64,000 bases of DNA from Madurella fahalii (lineage: Eukaryota > Ascomycota > Sordariomycetes > Sordariales). This document shows, piece by piece, positions 11,218-21,969 of this stretch. The notes beneath the pieces were generated by a model. That model was not told the DNA's origin and ran no database searches. It saw only the letters and a program-made list of their open reading frames with translations. Every line of letters starts with the position of its first letter. Positions within the stretch are counted from its first letter, which is position 1. A program made the translations under genes and the position numbers. Location: NCBI GenBank assembly GCA_029876055.1, contig CM056874.1:2356001-2420000 (forward strand), in the 5' to 3' direction.

Positions 11218-12676
11218 TTATCCCGAGAACCCATCCTCTGCCGAAGCGACAACCCCATCGACGTGCTGGCGGAAGTACCTGCGTCGTTTGGCATCCCACT
11301 TCCAACAATCTGCTTTGGTTTCAGGCTTTCTGCGCGACGAAGATTTGTATTTCCTGGCCGCGGTGTTTCCGGAATTGTCCGAGGATAGTTGGCGGGCATT
11401 TAAGAGGCGAGTTGACCTTCGAAGCTTCCTGGACGATTGTGGAGGCGCCGGCGCGTAGGATGGTTTGTCGATGATTTCGTAGCCAGACTCGTTGTCAGTA
11501 AGACATGCTGGAGGGGCTTTTTTGCTTGTGTGCTTGTGTCGCGTAGATTTGGCTAACGGAGGCGGCTCTTTAACTTCGCCGTCATCAGGATAAGAGATGC
11601 TCTCTTGTGCGGGTAAAGGCTCTTCTGGAACGTCATCGAGATCAGGTAGAGGAGCTCCTTGGGCGATGGGTTGGAGGCTACCGTGACGCTGCTTCCAGTA
11701 TTCCTTTAGCTGGTTACTTAGGGCGTACGACTGCTCCCTCGCGTGGTCTTGTGCATTCCTAAATCCTCTTCGGCCGTCTCTGAGTCCTTGGCGAGATTCT
11801 ATTAGGTTTGTCGACCTGACGAGATGCTGATGGTATTCAAGTGTGCCGTCTTCCGACTGAGCTGCATAGTGTGCAAATTGGTTGAGATTGGTACCATCAG
11901 TGGTGAAAGTTGTGACCGCGGCATGGCCGGGGGGGTCAGGTTTTCCGAGATAGGCGAGTGCCTGGTTCCGGGCGTAGACAAGGGCTGCTCCGTCATAGGC
12001 ACTCTGTAGCCTCGCTTCTTCCATGTCCTTTCCGTGTCCCTTCCATTCAGCGGCTATATGCGGCAATGTCAAGGAAAGGGGGTTATCCTTGTAAAGTACG
12101 GCTCCCTGAATATGGTCGTCAACTGGGAACGGGCGGTATTCTTGCACCCGAAGACTTTCGATAAAGTCAGGCTGCGGAGCGGACAGGCCATTGTTGAAAC
12201 CAACATCTTTTGGAAAGGCCGTAAATGCCTGGTTGAAGGCTCTTTTATAATTCTTATCGTCGTACTTCTTCAGCAGCTGTCCGCTCATCTCAACAACCAT
12301 AGTCGCCTCGTTAGGGACACCCCCCAATTGTATTAGCGTAGTCATTGTATACTGACTCCGTAGGCGAAGCCGTTTTGCGAGGTAGGTTGTATCGTTCGCG
12401 GATATCCGCGAGATTCGTAGGAGGCTTAGAGTAGAGGGGGTGGAGGACGCGATTCTTAGAGAGCTGGATAGCAAAACCTGATGTTGTTGTCGAGGTGGTC
12501 TTTGTTGATGACGAGTCGACCGTAGAGTCGCGAGGAGCAGATGCATATGCCGACCCCCTTTTGGTTCCCTTCCTCGCCATCTTGTTGAAGAAGCCCAAGT
12601 TTTTTCGCGTTAACCGCGCCCGCTTCAACTGGTATCCGTTGTCGTCACCGCCGCTGTCGATCTGTCGTTTCTGCAA
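11218..12676 (-). pseudogene. Frameshifted fungal PD-(D/E)XK-like (DUF7924-type) protein
   Basis: Two minus-strand frames make one protein. The upstream frame (12676 to 12323) has a Lys/Arg-rich N-terminus with KRARLTRKNL, then a block ending SPTESVYNDYANTIGG. The downstream frame continues with VPNEATMVVE and runs to 11218. They are joined by a run of six G (plus-strand C 12320-12325); with five G the frame would be continuous, so this is a one-base insertion or an assembly error. The core has QPDF, later HIAAEWKG (a P-D...E-x-K pattern) and a helical block ending QSYALSNQLKEYW, typical of the fungal DUF7924 group, which has a nuclease-like fold. The tail is basic and disordered. The true start is unresolved; basic frames with no ATG extend to about 12990. 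No catalytic activity is claimed. Confidence 0.65.
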
Positions 12677-14651
12677 CTGCGTGGTTGGAGAGACTTGTTC
12701 TTGCTTCTCGACCTTGGGCTCAGGAAGGGAGGTGTCTCGACGCTTGGGAGGCTTAGGCTTTGGATGTCGTCTAGTGGTCTACATGACCTCCCGGGTTACT
12801 CATTGGCTTGCGTGAGGGAACGTCCGCGTACCTTGTCCGCCCATTTTACCTCCTCGGCTCCAAGCCGTTGTGCGTCCGACAACCGGGTCCTCTTCGCCGG
12901 CAGCTCGGATGTCACGTTGAGTTTCCTCTTCGCCGTCTGCTCGCACGTCGCGTCTCGGACGAGACCTTCGTTCACTGGAGACCGCACCCGCAGAATCTCT
13001 GTACGTGGCGGGTTAACTATCGTCTGCTTTCGCGAAACAGGGTTGATGACTGCCTACTTGCACCTTCGACTGCAGCGGCGGCCAGCAGCTTCGTCACGGC
13101 GGTAGTCGGCATCGCACGAGAACGGCGGGACCGCGCCTTGGTAAGTTCGCCGTTCATGGCGGAAAACGCACTGGTGTGCAGGAGGGAAGGACTTTCTATC
13201 AGTGTTTAACTTGCTGAGAACCGCAAGGTCGTGGGATTGTCGGGTGCAGTCACAAAGGTGGGTTTGGTCAAAGGGAATCACAACAGTGGGGCCGGCTATT
13301 AGTGATTGGCTGCTGGCGGCAGCCTCCAGCAAGGCTGTAGGGCAGTTTAAAAATAATTGGTCGGGCATCTCACGTTCCACACAGGGTCAGGCGTTCCAGT
13401 GCCGCGAGTTACACCATACTCCGACACTGATTCAGATAGCCGCGGCATCTCAGTAGGAGGTACCTGAGAATGACGGAATTCGTGATCCTTTGACCAGAAT
13501 AAGCGGCACTGGCTCTGCGTCCACTGCCTTCGATGGAAGTTCGAGCACGACGGCAATTCCCTGATAGGCTTGCCCCCGGGTCCGCCGTTCCGATACCTTT
13601 GGCGTATCGACTAACCCGCAGGCACCGCCTTGCCCACAATGGCATGAAAGGGTGCCCTGGAGGTTTATTCGTTCCTCTGTATTGACTCCTCCTCTCGCTA
13701 TCAGGCTCTGGAGAAATAGCCACCGTCGATTCAGGATGTATACAAGTTCCTCGGGATGACCCCGTCAGGGAGAACCCGACAAATCCAAGCTGTCACCATT
13801 GGAGACATGCCAAGCCAGTTCGTCTGGGGGAGCCGGCTTGGCACCCAGTGTTTCAAGGGTTCCTCACTCTGTGAACCTAGGCTGGAGAGCTCTTCTCCCC
13901 CTCAATCAAGTACAAGTCAGGTATCCTTCTGCTACCCATTTTCACATTGCTTATCCCATGTTTGGTGGCATCTGTAAAACGACGGAACCAAGGTTGACTC
14001 AAGCTGTCACTAAATACTGTTGTCCGGTCAGTCGGCACCTTATCAAACTTGGATAAGCAAAAACTGACGATCTAATCCCAAGCTCTCCCGACGCTAGGAT
14101 CGCAAATGCCAAGAGGAAGTCGGGGTCCCACCACTGTCCATCCTATAAAAGATGGCCTGGTGGACTGGTGCTGGTTGCCTGTAACCCCGCACTTTGCATA
14201 CAACCCTATGAAGATCAGCTGTGGACAGTGCGTTGTCAAGCCGTGTCAAGCTCTGCTAAGCTAGTTGCGCCGCATGATCGCATGCAACGCTGGATAAAAT
14301 CTATTGCCTCGTTCCAGAGACCCCTGCATTCTGGTTGTTCAATCAGAGGCGACCGAAACATCTTACCTGTAGTCACAGACGCTTTGACCACATTTCCCGA
14401 GGGGACCAAGCGCTGTTCTAAGAACCGAGATTGCTTCCCGACAAGCCACAAATCAATTCTCCATTTTCTGTGGTACGTCATACACTGCGAATAAAGACCG
14501 CCCTAGACCTGCCATGGTCCTCTGTTGTGCTGGAGATGGATTGTCCTTCTATTGTTCCGCTGGTGCATGGCATTTTACCGCTGTGTAAGTCGGTTACTGT
14601 TCCGGTTTGAAGTCCACCTAAATTGTCCACCACGACACGATAACCAGGAAG
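12677..14651. other. Intergenic
   Basis: 12677-12990 probably holds the 5' end of the neighbouring minus-strand gene (Lys/Arg-rich frame, no ATG). 13000-14651 contains many short overlapping frames on both strands and nothing I recognise. The last ~100 bases are the upstream region of the rhodopsin-domain gene. Confidence 0.4.
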
Positions 14652-16158
14652 ATGGCGGACACAGGCGCGCCCCCACCGGAGCTCATCCCCGGCTATTACG
14701 ATGACAGATCCGGGTTAGCCATCTTTTGCGTCGTCTTTTGCCTCACCATCGCCACAATTATGGTGGGTTTACGCACATGGACGAGAAAGGTGCTCATCAA
14801 CAAGATGGGTATGGACGACTGGGCTGCGATAATCGCCATGGTATGCAACGGAACAAGAAATCGGTGAACCAGAACATGCACGTGTGGCTAACCCAAATCC
14901 CCAATAGTTCATAACATGGGGCGAAGGAATTGCCATTGCAGTGTGTTCGTATTCGTCGCATTCTACATCCAAGACTCAAACTGACGGCATTCCTTTAGCA
15001 ACTAAGTACGGCCTCGGTCGGCACATCTGGGCTATCCAGCCTCCTACTTTGATTCCACTGTATTGGAAGGTATTGCTACCCCTTTCCCCCCATAATCATT
15101 TTCTTTCCGTGCATCTTCTCTCTGATTGACCTCTTCTGCAGACATTCTGGGTTACCCTTCTCCTCTACCATGCCGGCCTCCTAGCAGCCAAAATGACCTT
15201 CCTCCTGCAATACTACCGCATCCTGGCTATCCAGCGCATGCGCATAGTCTACATCATTGCCATCATTGCCGTCGGCCTCTGGGGCTTCGCCCAAGTCCTC
15301 ATCGCCCTCCTCATCTGCCGCCCCATCCAGGGGCTCTGGGACAAGTCCATCCAAGCCGATTGCATGCCAAACGCGCCGCAAATCTACGTGAATGCCGCGG
15401 GCAATATCGTTACAGATATCACCATTTTCCTGCTACCAATGCCAGCCATCAAGCACTTGAACCTAGGGAAGAAGCAGAAGATCATGCTCTTCGGCATCTT
15501 CTCTCTCGGCTTCTTCACCGTTGCTATATCTGTTATCAGAATCAAGTTCCTCGACCTTCATGAAGACGTCACCTGGCAACACGTAGAGTCCTCAGGCTGG
15601 TCAATCGGCGAACTTGCTTCAGCTTTGACATGCTCCAGCCTACCTACGCTGCGACCCTTCTTCGCTAGGTACTTCCCGGGTCTTGGTATCACTACTGGGA
15701 TGGACGGGCCGAGTTATGATAGTTATTATCCACACACGGTTGGCGGCGGCGGTGGGAGGAGGGAGTCGCAGAGGACCCCGAAATTCAGGACGACGACTAC
15801 GACGAGTGCCCAGACTGGGGGGAGCGCTGAATCGTTCCGTTTTGCGGATAAGACGGAGTTTGAGATGCGGATGCCTTCTGCTGGGAGGGGGGATAGCACG
15901 GATGATAAAACGGGTGAGTGAGCTCCTGCAGAGTTTTCTTGCATGCGGGATTCACTAATATGAACGACACTGGCAGCCCTTTCGATCGAAGATGAGGAGA
16001 GACTCCTTGGAATGAGGACGACGACGACGACACGGATACAGCGTTCCGACTCGTATCCACGGACACCTGCGAAACGTGATGGGGCAATTCAAGTGCAGAG
16101 GGCCGTGTATCAGACGAATAGTGTAGCGTCAGAACCGTCATGGTTGGTGAATCAATGA
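14652..16158 (+). CDS. Fungal rhodopsin-domain integral membrane protein (7 TM)
   Basis: Proposed exons: 14652-14840, 14908-15069, 15142-15913 and 15977-16158. The introns have good signals (branch GCTAAC in the first; donor GTGAGT and CACTAAT in the last). The second exon may hold a further 54-nt intron (14945-14998, CTGAC then TTTAG); the frame is open either way, giving about 434 or 416 aa. The protein starts with a TM helix, has MGMDDWAA (the conserved D-D-W loop of the family), KYGLGRHIW, then TM helices separated by QADCMPN, a typical family loop, and ends in a long polar tail. This family of fungal plasma-membrane proteins has a seven-helix layout and includes Pth11-like members; ligands are mostly unknown. 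No broken residues were seen. Confidence 0.8.
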
Positions 16159-16730
16159 GCCTAGGGGTTGACGGCTGTTTGAGTAGTCTGCGGTGCTGAG
16201 GGTGGGGTGGGGTTCAGTAATTCTTGGGTCAAGCCGGTGGTGTTTTTGGCAGGTGATTTGAGCTATGTGTTCTTTAAAACGACCGTGACTGGTTTCATGT
16301 CTTCATTGTATGTTGTGAAAGCATCCGATACCACATAGGTACCTATCTATATGCCGGTCCCTCGATTTCTGTTTTGAGAGGGCCTTGGTTCTCTGGCCAG
16401 AGGCGATGCCCGCCTTTGGGGCAAAAAATGCAGGATTTGCGATAAGTAGCGCTACTTTTCGACGAGTAAGATACGTTAAAAAACAAACCGTGGTAAAAGC
16501 GAATTCATACTACATTTGTTAGTGCAGTGTCGAATACGAAAGACTTTAACTCGTACCGTTATGTCTGATCACGCCTTGGCCGTACACTTTTGGCTGCCTA
16601 CAGCACAGTCTCAAAAAGCAAGCAATGAGTTCTGTGTTTAACCAGTGACAATCTAGACTCGTCGCTTCCGCACGGCCCAACCGACCAGCAACCACGTTCT
16701 CCGTCTAGCCTCGATCCAAACCGACTACAT
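16159..16730. other. Intergenic
   Basis: 3' flank of the rhodopsin-domain gene and an AT-leaning spacer. No feature was recognised. Confidence 0.5.
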
Positions 16731-16990
16731 GTCCCTCCTGGAACGCATCTCGGACGAACTAGCCGCCCGCTTTCTGCTGTTGTTAGGTAAGGTCAAAGCG
16801 CAGTTCCTATCCTTCTTCAGTAATAAATTATCCTATAGTCCTCAACCACTGGGGCCTCGAGAATAACATTTATGTCGACACACAGACAGGCCATATCACC
16901 AGCATCGTCGACTAGTGCGAGGCTAAAGTTGGACCATTTGATATACTCGATGTCAACAAAAGAAAAGAGGCCTCACAGAAACCTGTCAAT
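16731..16990 (+). pseudogene. APH-family phosphotransferase fragment
   Basis: The plus strand encodes a short helix (MSLLERISDELAARFLLLL), a likely 50-nt intron (GTAAGG...CTATAG), then LNHWGLENNIYVDTQTG and HITSIVD-stop-CEAKVGPFDI. This is the catalytic and DxD-like region of the fungal aminoglycoside-phosphotransferase-like (APH) kinase family, in which H-x-D-L-x-x-x-N and I-V-D-W-x-x-A-x-x-x-P-F-G are standard. The Trp of IVDW is TAG at 16913-16915, a RIP-type change, and the usual Asp after the His is missing. The homology fades after about 16960. It is a dead fragment, distinct from the larger APH pseudogene on the other strand. Confidence 0.7.
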
Positions 16991-17668
16991 TTCAAGTCAG
17001 AGAATTTCAAGAAATTTTGTAACCGTTTAGCTATATCTACAATACTTAGACCCTCATTTTCTAGCGTTAATCTTTGAGTTTAAGCTCACGTTCAAACTCA
17101 TATTGTTTCAAGGTGAGCATCCCTAGGCTATCCCATTATCTAGGCTCTTTGCTTTCGTGTTGATGGGAATTTAGATGGCGACCAAGACGACAAAGATCAC
17201 CGATGCCCGCATTGAACAGCTTGGGAAACTCAAGGAGCAGAGGGGCCGTAGCGAGCGGGAGATAGGATAGGTGTATAGTATAGCTACTCCAAGCGCTGCT
17301 AACCAGAACTTGATATAGAGTGTTCTTGTCTGTACCGTGAGGTCTCCTCTACTTGCTGATCTGGATGGCTGGTAGATGTCCTACCCAGCTCTTCCAATTC
17401 AGCTTTGTAAGAAGTCCAGTCGAGACCTTTTTGCTTAGCTAACGCTTTGCGAGCAGGATCGCTTTGTATGAAAGCGTTGACTTGTCCTGGCAGGTCCTTT
17501 TTCCCGCTATAAACCCTCAAGTTAATATCTCTATTAGCGAATCAGTCCATTGCAGCCTAATGCTCTAGCGCATAGGCAACTACGAAGCCACTTTGTTGTT
17601 TTCACTTATCCCACTCGCTAGCCAAGAGCTCGTTCCTATATTTCTCCCGTTCTCGAGCCCGGAGAATA

Positions 17669-17718
17669 ACGTATCTTATAAGCGAGCGCCACATATAAGC
17701 GAGCGCCCTGTTTTCCAC
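17669..17718 (+). repeat. Left 50-bp terminal inverted repeat of the Fot-like element
   Basis: Pairs with 19480-19529 at 47 of 50 positions by eye. The word ATAAGCGAGCGC occurs twice in tandem-like spacing inside the repeat and is probably a transposase binding site. Confidence 0.92.
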
Positions 17719-17766
17719 GCGACGCGTTCCTCCTACACCAAACATCAATTTTCTCATCAACCCAAT

Positions 17767-19437
17767 ATGCCTCCCACTTCAAAGGAAGCCAGGGTAATCT
17801 TGGCCATTGAAGCTATTCAGAATAACCCAAAACTCAAGATTGCAACTATAGCAAAGATCTACGACGTTGCCCCCCGAACTATACGTCGTCGACTAGCCGG
17901 CACGCCTGCACGACGCGATACTCTGGCCAATTCGAAGAAGCTCACTGAATCCGAAGAGCAAGCTATTGTTCAGTATATCCTTGAGCTAGTTGCACGTGCA
18001 TTTCCACCTAGACTTACTGGTGTGGAAGATATGGCCAACCAACTGCTAAAGGTACGCGATGCGCCCCCTGTCGGCAAGCTCTGGGCCTACAACTTTGTCA
18101 AACGCCAGCCAGAGCTCCGGACACGTTGGACACGTCGGTACGACTACCAGAGGGCCAAATGCAAGGATCCAAAGGTTATTGGCGAGTGGTTTGTATTTGT
18201 ATAGAACACCAAGGCCAAGTACGGTATTGTAGATAACGATATCTACAACTTCGACGAGACCGGGTTTATGATGGGGGTTATCTCTGCAGGTATGGTCGTT
18301 ATAACCTCTGACGGTCGTAGTAAGGCAAAGCTAGCCCAGCCTGGTAACCGCGAGTAGGTAATAGTGATCCAGGGTATCAATGCCCTTAGCTGGGCTATCT
18401 CTCCCTTTATTATCTTAGCCGAGTATTACCACCTTGCTAACTAGTACCGAGAGTGCAACCTTCCAGCCGACTAGCGTATTACGACTACCGATAATAGCTA
18501 GACTACCAATATAGTTGGTCTAGATTGGATCAAGTACTTCGACTACTACTTAAAATCCTATATAATAGGTATATACCGGCTATTGGTCCTCGACGGCCAC
18601 GAAAGCCACTACTCGACTAAGTTCGAGCTCTACTACAAGCAGAACAACATCATTACGCTCTATATACCTCCATACTCTTCCTACAAGTACCAGCCACTCG
18701 ATATTAGCTGCTTTAGGCCACTGAAGTAAGCGTACGGTCGCCAAATCGAGGACTTAATACGCATACATATCAACTACATCAGTAAACTCGAGTTCCTCTG
18801 TACCTTCCGCGAGGCCTTTTTTACTTCTATAACAAAGAGCAATATACAGGGTGGCTTTGCAGGGGCTGGCCTAGTACCGTACGATCTAGAGAGGGTACTT
18901 TCTATACTGGATATACAGCTTCGTATACCAACACCCCTACCCTCATAGCCTGGTACTACACAACCTTGGGTCTTCCAGACGCTATACAACCCTCGAGAAG
19001 CCGAATCACAGTCAACGCTTATCAAGACTCGCATTGCTAACCACCAAAACAGCTCCCCGACTTCAATATTGGCTGCAGTAGACCAACTAGCAAAGAGTAC
19101 AACAGCTATAATGCACGAGGTAGCTCTTCTTCGTACGGAGGTCTCTTCGCTCCGTAAGGCCAATGAAGCGCTAAACAAGCGCCGGAAGGCCAAAAAAACG
19201 CGCGTACAGCTTGGAGGATCACTTACTGTACAGGCTGCACAAGATCTACTGGCCCAGAAGGATGGAGGTGGGGAGGTAGCTGAAGGTATACAGCCGGGTA
19301 GTAGTAGTACAGAGGGGCGTCGTACGAAGATACAGTGCTGTAGTGTGTGTGGCAAGCCTGGCCATAATGCCCGTACCTGCTGGGAGGCTGCAGAATCGTC
19401 TGATTCAGCTGTTTCTGATGTAATTGTAGTTGGTTGA
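17767..19437 (+). pseudogene. Fot-type transposase (HTH + DDE + zinc knuckle), RIP-inactivated
   Basis: A single 557-codon frame runs from ATG 17767 to TGA 19435-19437 without indels but with seven internal stops: TAG at 18202, 18355, 18442, 18472, 18499 and 18946, and TAA at 18727. Most sit where the family has Trp or Gln. Domains in order: N-terminal helix-turn-helix (about residues 1-60, LKIATIAKIYDVAPRTIRRR), a CENP-B-type DNA-binding domain (about 60-140), and the DDE endonuclease, with NFDETGF holding the first Asp, LVLDGHESH the second and a degraded third motif near 315. A coiled-coil region follows (about 435-480), then a C-terminal CCHC zinc knuckle, CSVCGKPGHNARTC. It would catalyse cut-and-paste transposition. 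The lack of indels suggests recent RIP rather than long decay. Confidence 0.9.
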
Positions 19438-19479
19438 TACTGTTGTTGTATTGCAATTGAGGATAGTTGTAGTAGGGTT

Positions 19480-19529
19480 GTGGAAAATAGGGCGCTCGCT
19501 TATATGTAGCGCTCGCTTATAATATACGT
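19480..19529 (-). repeat. Right 50-bp terminal inverted repeat of the Fot-like element
   Basis: Inverted copy of 17669-17718, with the same duplicated AGCGAGCGC-type motif and the outermost ACGT followed by the TA duplication. Confidence 0.92.
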
Positions 19530-20751
19530 TAGCTAAAAACTCGTCAAAGCGCTCAAGATACTTGCTATACCGGTAACTATAGCACAGAGACTCGAATGGA
19601 GTACTACTTAGCTATTAATGGGGGTAAAAAGAATTGGAAGGGCACTACTCGACTCCGTTCCTAATCTAGAACCGAGATGACGTTCATTTCGTGGTCTAGG
19701 ATCAGGTTGAAGATTTCCAAGTTACTGTAGACGAAGACAAATAGTCCCTGATCGGGACTATAGTCTATCCAACGCTCGGCGTGCTGGCGGAAGATGTAGA
19801 GGTGGTAAGGTAGTCTTCGGCTTCTTCCTCATTCGAGACAGTACCGTGGCCCTTGCAAAATACGTTGTCGGCGAGGTCCAACAGCATCTCCATGTATCGA
19901 TCAGCTGATTGCAGTACCGTGCCACTATCACTATAGGACGAGTCCATGACCTTGGAAGGAGCTACATTTTCCAGCTCTTGCATGTTTATATCGAGTGTGA
20001 CAACCCTTTTGCCGATCTACACGCCTTCCGGACCTTGGACAAGGCGACCAATCGAAGGGAACTCGAGGTGTCTAAGCTGGATGTATATATCGGCGAGGGA
20101 TGTGTCTAAGCGGTCGCGCTGTTCAGCCATTAACTCCTTAAATTCGATGTAATTTAGCTTTCGGCCCTCGGTGTATTCAAGAATGAGAAACGAGGGGAAA
20201 GGCGCGGAGCTGTCACCGAGGGCATAAGTATAGATCTTCGGGATCGGAATCGTTGTCCTTGTGGCTACGAGCCTAAGGCGGGGCACTTAGTTTCGGCAAC
20301 GTCTTTAGAGACGATGGAAACATTCTTGCTGTATCGCCGCAACCTCGCTCTCGAGCTTATCGGTGGCGTCCAACGCAAGTGTCGGGGCCAGAGGCACCTG
20401 TATAACCCACCTGTCGCTATTGGCAAATTCTATAAAGTAGCAGACATTGTCGCTATTGCGGACGAACGATTTGAAGAGTATGTAGGTATTGCGGTTGTGT
20501 TGTATAAATGCGAAGTGGCAGATATCCTCGTCCCGAATCGAAGCGATGAAGCAGTTGCGCTTATAGTGCACTCGTGCGCGAATAAGGCCATCTCGAAAAC
20601 TCTGCGGCTTCCTGGGTTTGGAATCTGCAGCCTTGCTGGCATTTGCTTTGAGCCCGGCGAGGAATTGCGAAAAGGTTTTACCTCTATATAGAGAGGAACT
20701 GGAGCTGGATTGGAAGGCTGGTATTTTTGGGTGATGGGTGGTGATTCGCAT

Positions 20752-21421
20752 GCCAGGCCCGCAAGTCGGAGCAAGCTGGGGAAACAGCGAACACCACCAA
20801 ATTCAGTGGTCCACACACATCCAAGTAGTTTATCCAACCACATTAATCGCACGTCCCCTTTATTACGCATTACGATGGCGATAGCGGAATTGCGCCCACA
20901 GCTGAGGGTCAGTTGTGGCAGTTTGGGGAGGAACGATGATTCGAGAAATCATAATAAGGACGCTAATAACTCTGAAGGACAACTCAAGGGGGCACCGGCA
21001 CATTGCCATAGCAAATGTCCGTTCAGGCGTCGAGTACAGCGGCGTCGAACTCAACTTTCCCTCAGGTTGTCTCCTAGTCGTCTTTTACTAAGTCGGACTA
21101 CGGAACAGAGTATTTCTGATCAGCTCGTCTTGGCAGGACCTATACCATATTAAAAGGGTCAGACTGACCGAAAGGCTGAAACCCACTCGGCGCTTTAATC
21201 TCATTTGTTAGTCCAGAGAGCAGGAAAGGTAGGCAAATCCGCTCAAAATGTACTACTCTGTGTCGAGGTTCTCAACTTGAGTTAAAAATGTAGGAGACAC
21301 CGCGCTCAACCTTTGGACCTGGGTAGGTATCTCATTCGACTCATCTTGGCGTCTCTCTGCCATCTCTATATAAGAGACTACAGGGCTTGCAAAATTGTCC
21401 GGGTAGTGAGATGGCTGATTT
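20752..21421. other. Intergenic
   Basis: 5' flank of the APH pseudogene. One plus-strand open frame (20710-21153) has no ATG start and no recognisable motif. Confidence 0.4.
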
Positions 21422-21969
21422 TGTAACGGTCTCAGAAGTGTATTGCAACTATCTGGTGACGACTCTACGAGTACACTGAACTTGAGAAGAGAAAGGAAAG
21501 ACAGAAGATTCTTGGGACTCTCTGGGCCTCTTTATCCTCGCGTGTGGTGGCCTGGGCGTCTTGCTAGAATCTTCGGTGGTCGACATTTGGGAATAGCTTC
21601 ATCCAGTGGGTCATGTCAAAAGGATCAGGCGCTAGTCCAAGGATCAGGATCACAGGATCTAGTGCAGGAGTCAAACCCATGTATTCTAGTCAGCTAAAGC
21701 AGCCTGGCAGCTGACTGCACTACTGTACAGACGTCATCCTGTACGTGTATCTCGTCTATAAAGGAGTAAGCTCTCTAGGGGAGACGAGAGAGAGACACAA
21801 GCAACACAATCAACATACGCAGAGAGACAATCAAGACAAGACACACAAAAATCCTCAACTGTCATTTCCCAAGATTCAGAGGTGCCGTGTTTCCGACAGG
21901 TCAATGGTCCGTGTTTGTCAGGGGTTGGCCAAGGGTTGTCAAGGCCTGCACCGGGCTCAGCTTGTTACA
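21422..21969 (-). repeat. Solo-type LTR (chromovirus family), interrupted by another LTR
   Basis: It begins TGTAACGGTCTCAG and ends CAGCTTGTTACA, so it has TG...CA termini with the TGTAAC/GTTACA inverted ends. Its two halves match the ~247-bp LTRs at 32978-33227, 33671-33917 and 59804-60046. The central 285 bp plus a 5-bp duplication belong to a different, nested LTR; without them it is about 258 bp. Its orientation is opposite to the pol-linked copy at 33671. The flanks (GATTT and CTACG) do not match, so it is not a simple solo insertion. Confidence 0.8.
21614..21898 (+). repeat. Nested 285-bp solo LTR with 5-bp target duplication
   Basis: It starts TGTCAAAAGG and ends TTTCCGACA, with TGTC/GACA inverted termini. 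GGTCA lies immediately before (21609-21613) and immediately after (21899-21903), a 5-bp target-site duplication. Inside are a TATA-like CTATAAAGG at 21757 and a purine-rich GAGACGAGAGAGAG segment, as in an LTR promoter and leader. The family is unknown. Orientation is arbitrary apart from the TATA direction. Confidence 0.85.

Larger units (their letters stand above)
17669..19529 (+). mobile_element. Complete Fot1/pogo-like (Tc1-mariner superfamily) DNA transposon, RIP-mutated
   Basis: The element is 1861 bp, begins and ends with ACGT, and is flanked by TA on each side (17667-17668 and 19530-19531), the target duplication of this superfamily. It carries 50-bp terminal inverted repeats and one transposase frame that is full length but interrupted by stops. 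It lies inside an APH-type gene. Size and layout match the Fot1 group of filamentous fungi. Related truncated copies are at 4655-5236, 21970-22733 and about 59750-60400. Confidence 0.92.
17299..20751 (-). pseudogene. APH-family phosphotransferase gene split by a Fot-like transposon
   Basis: Minus-strand parts are 20751-19532 and 17668-17299; the 1861 bp between them are the transposon. The N-terminal part has NVCYFIEFANSDRWVIQVPL (nucleotide-binding sheet) and, after a shift or short intron near 20300, LVATRTTIPIPKIYTYALGD. Next come GRLVQGPEG, a TAG at 20017-20019 and a frameshift near 19800. The catalytic loop reads YSNLEIFN, where the family has HGDLxxxN, so the catalytic Asp is lost. VLD-W is a TAG at 19661-19663. 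Beyond the transposon the C-terminal helices continue in frame (ILRAREREKY), with further Trp stops at 17557-17559 and 17542-17544. Removing the element plus one TA restores the frame across the junction. The family phosphorylates small molecules; substrates in fungi are largely unknown. Confidence 0.8.

Noticed and set aside
14941..15129. Separate short ORF
   Set aside because: It is in frame with and part of the second exon region of the rhodopsin-domain gene.
20710..21153. Plus-strand 147-codon frame
   Set aside because: No ATG at the start, no domain, and partly antisense to the APH pseudogene leader.
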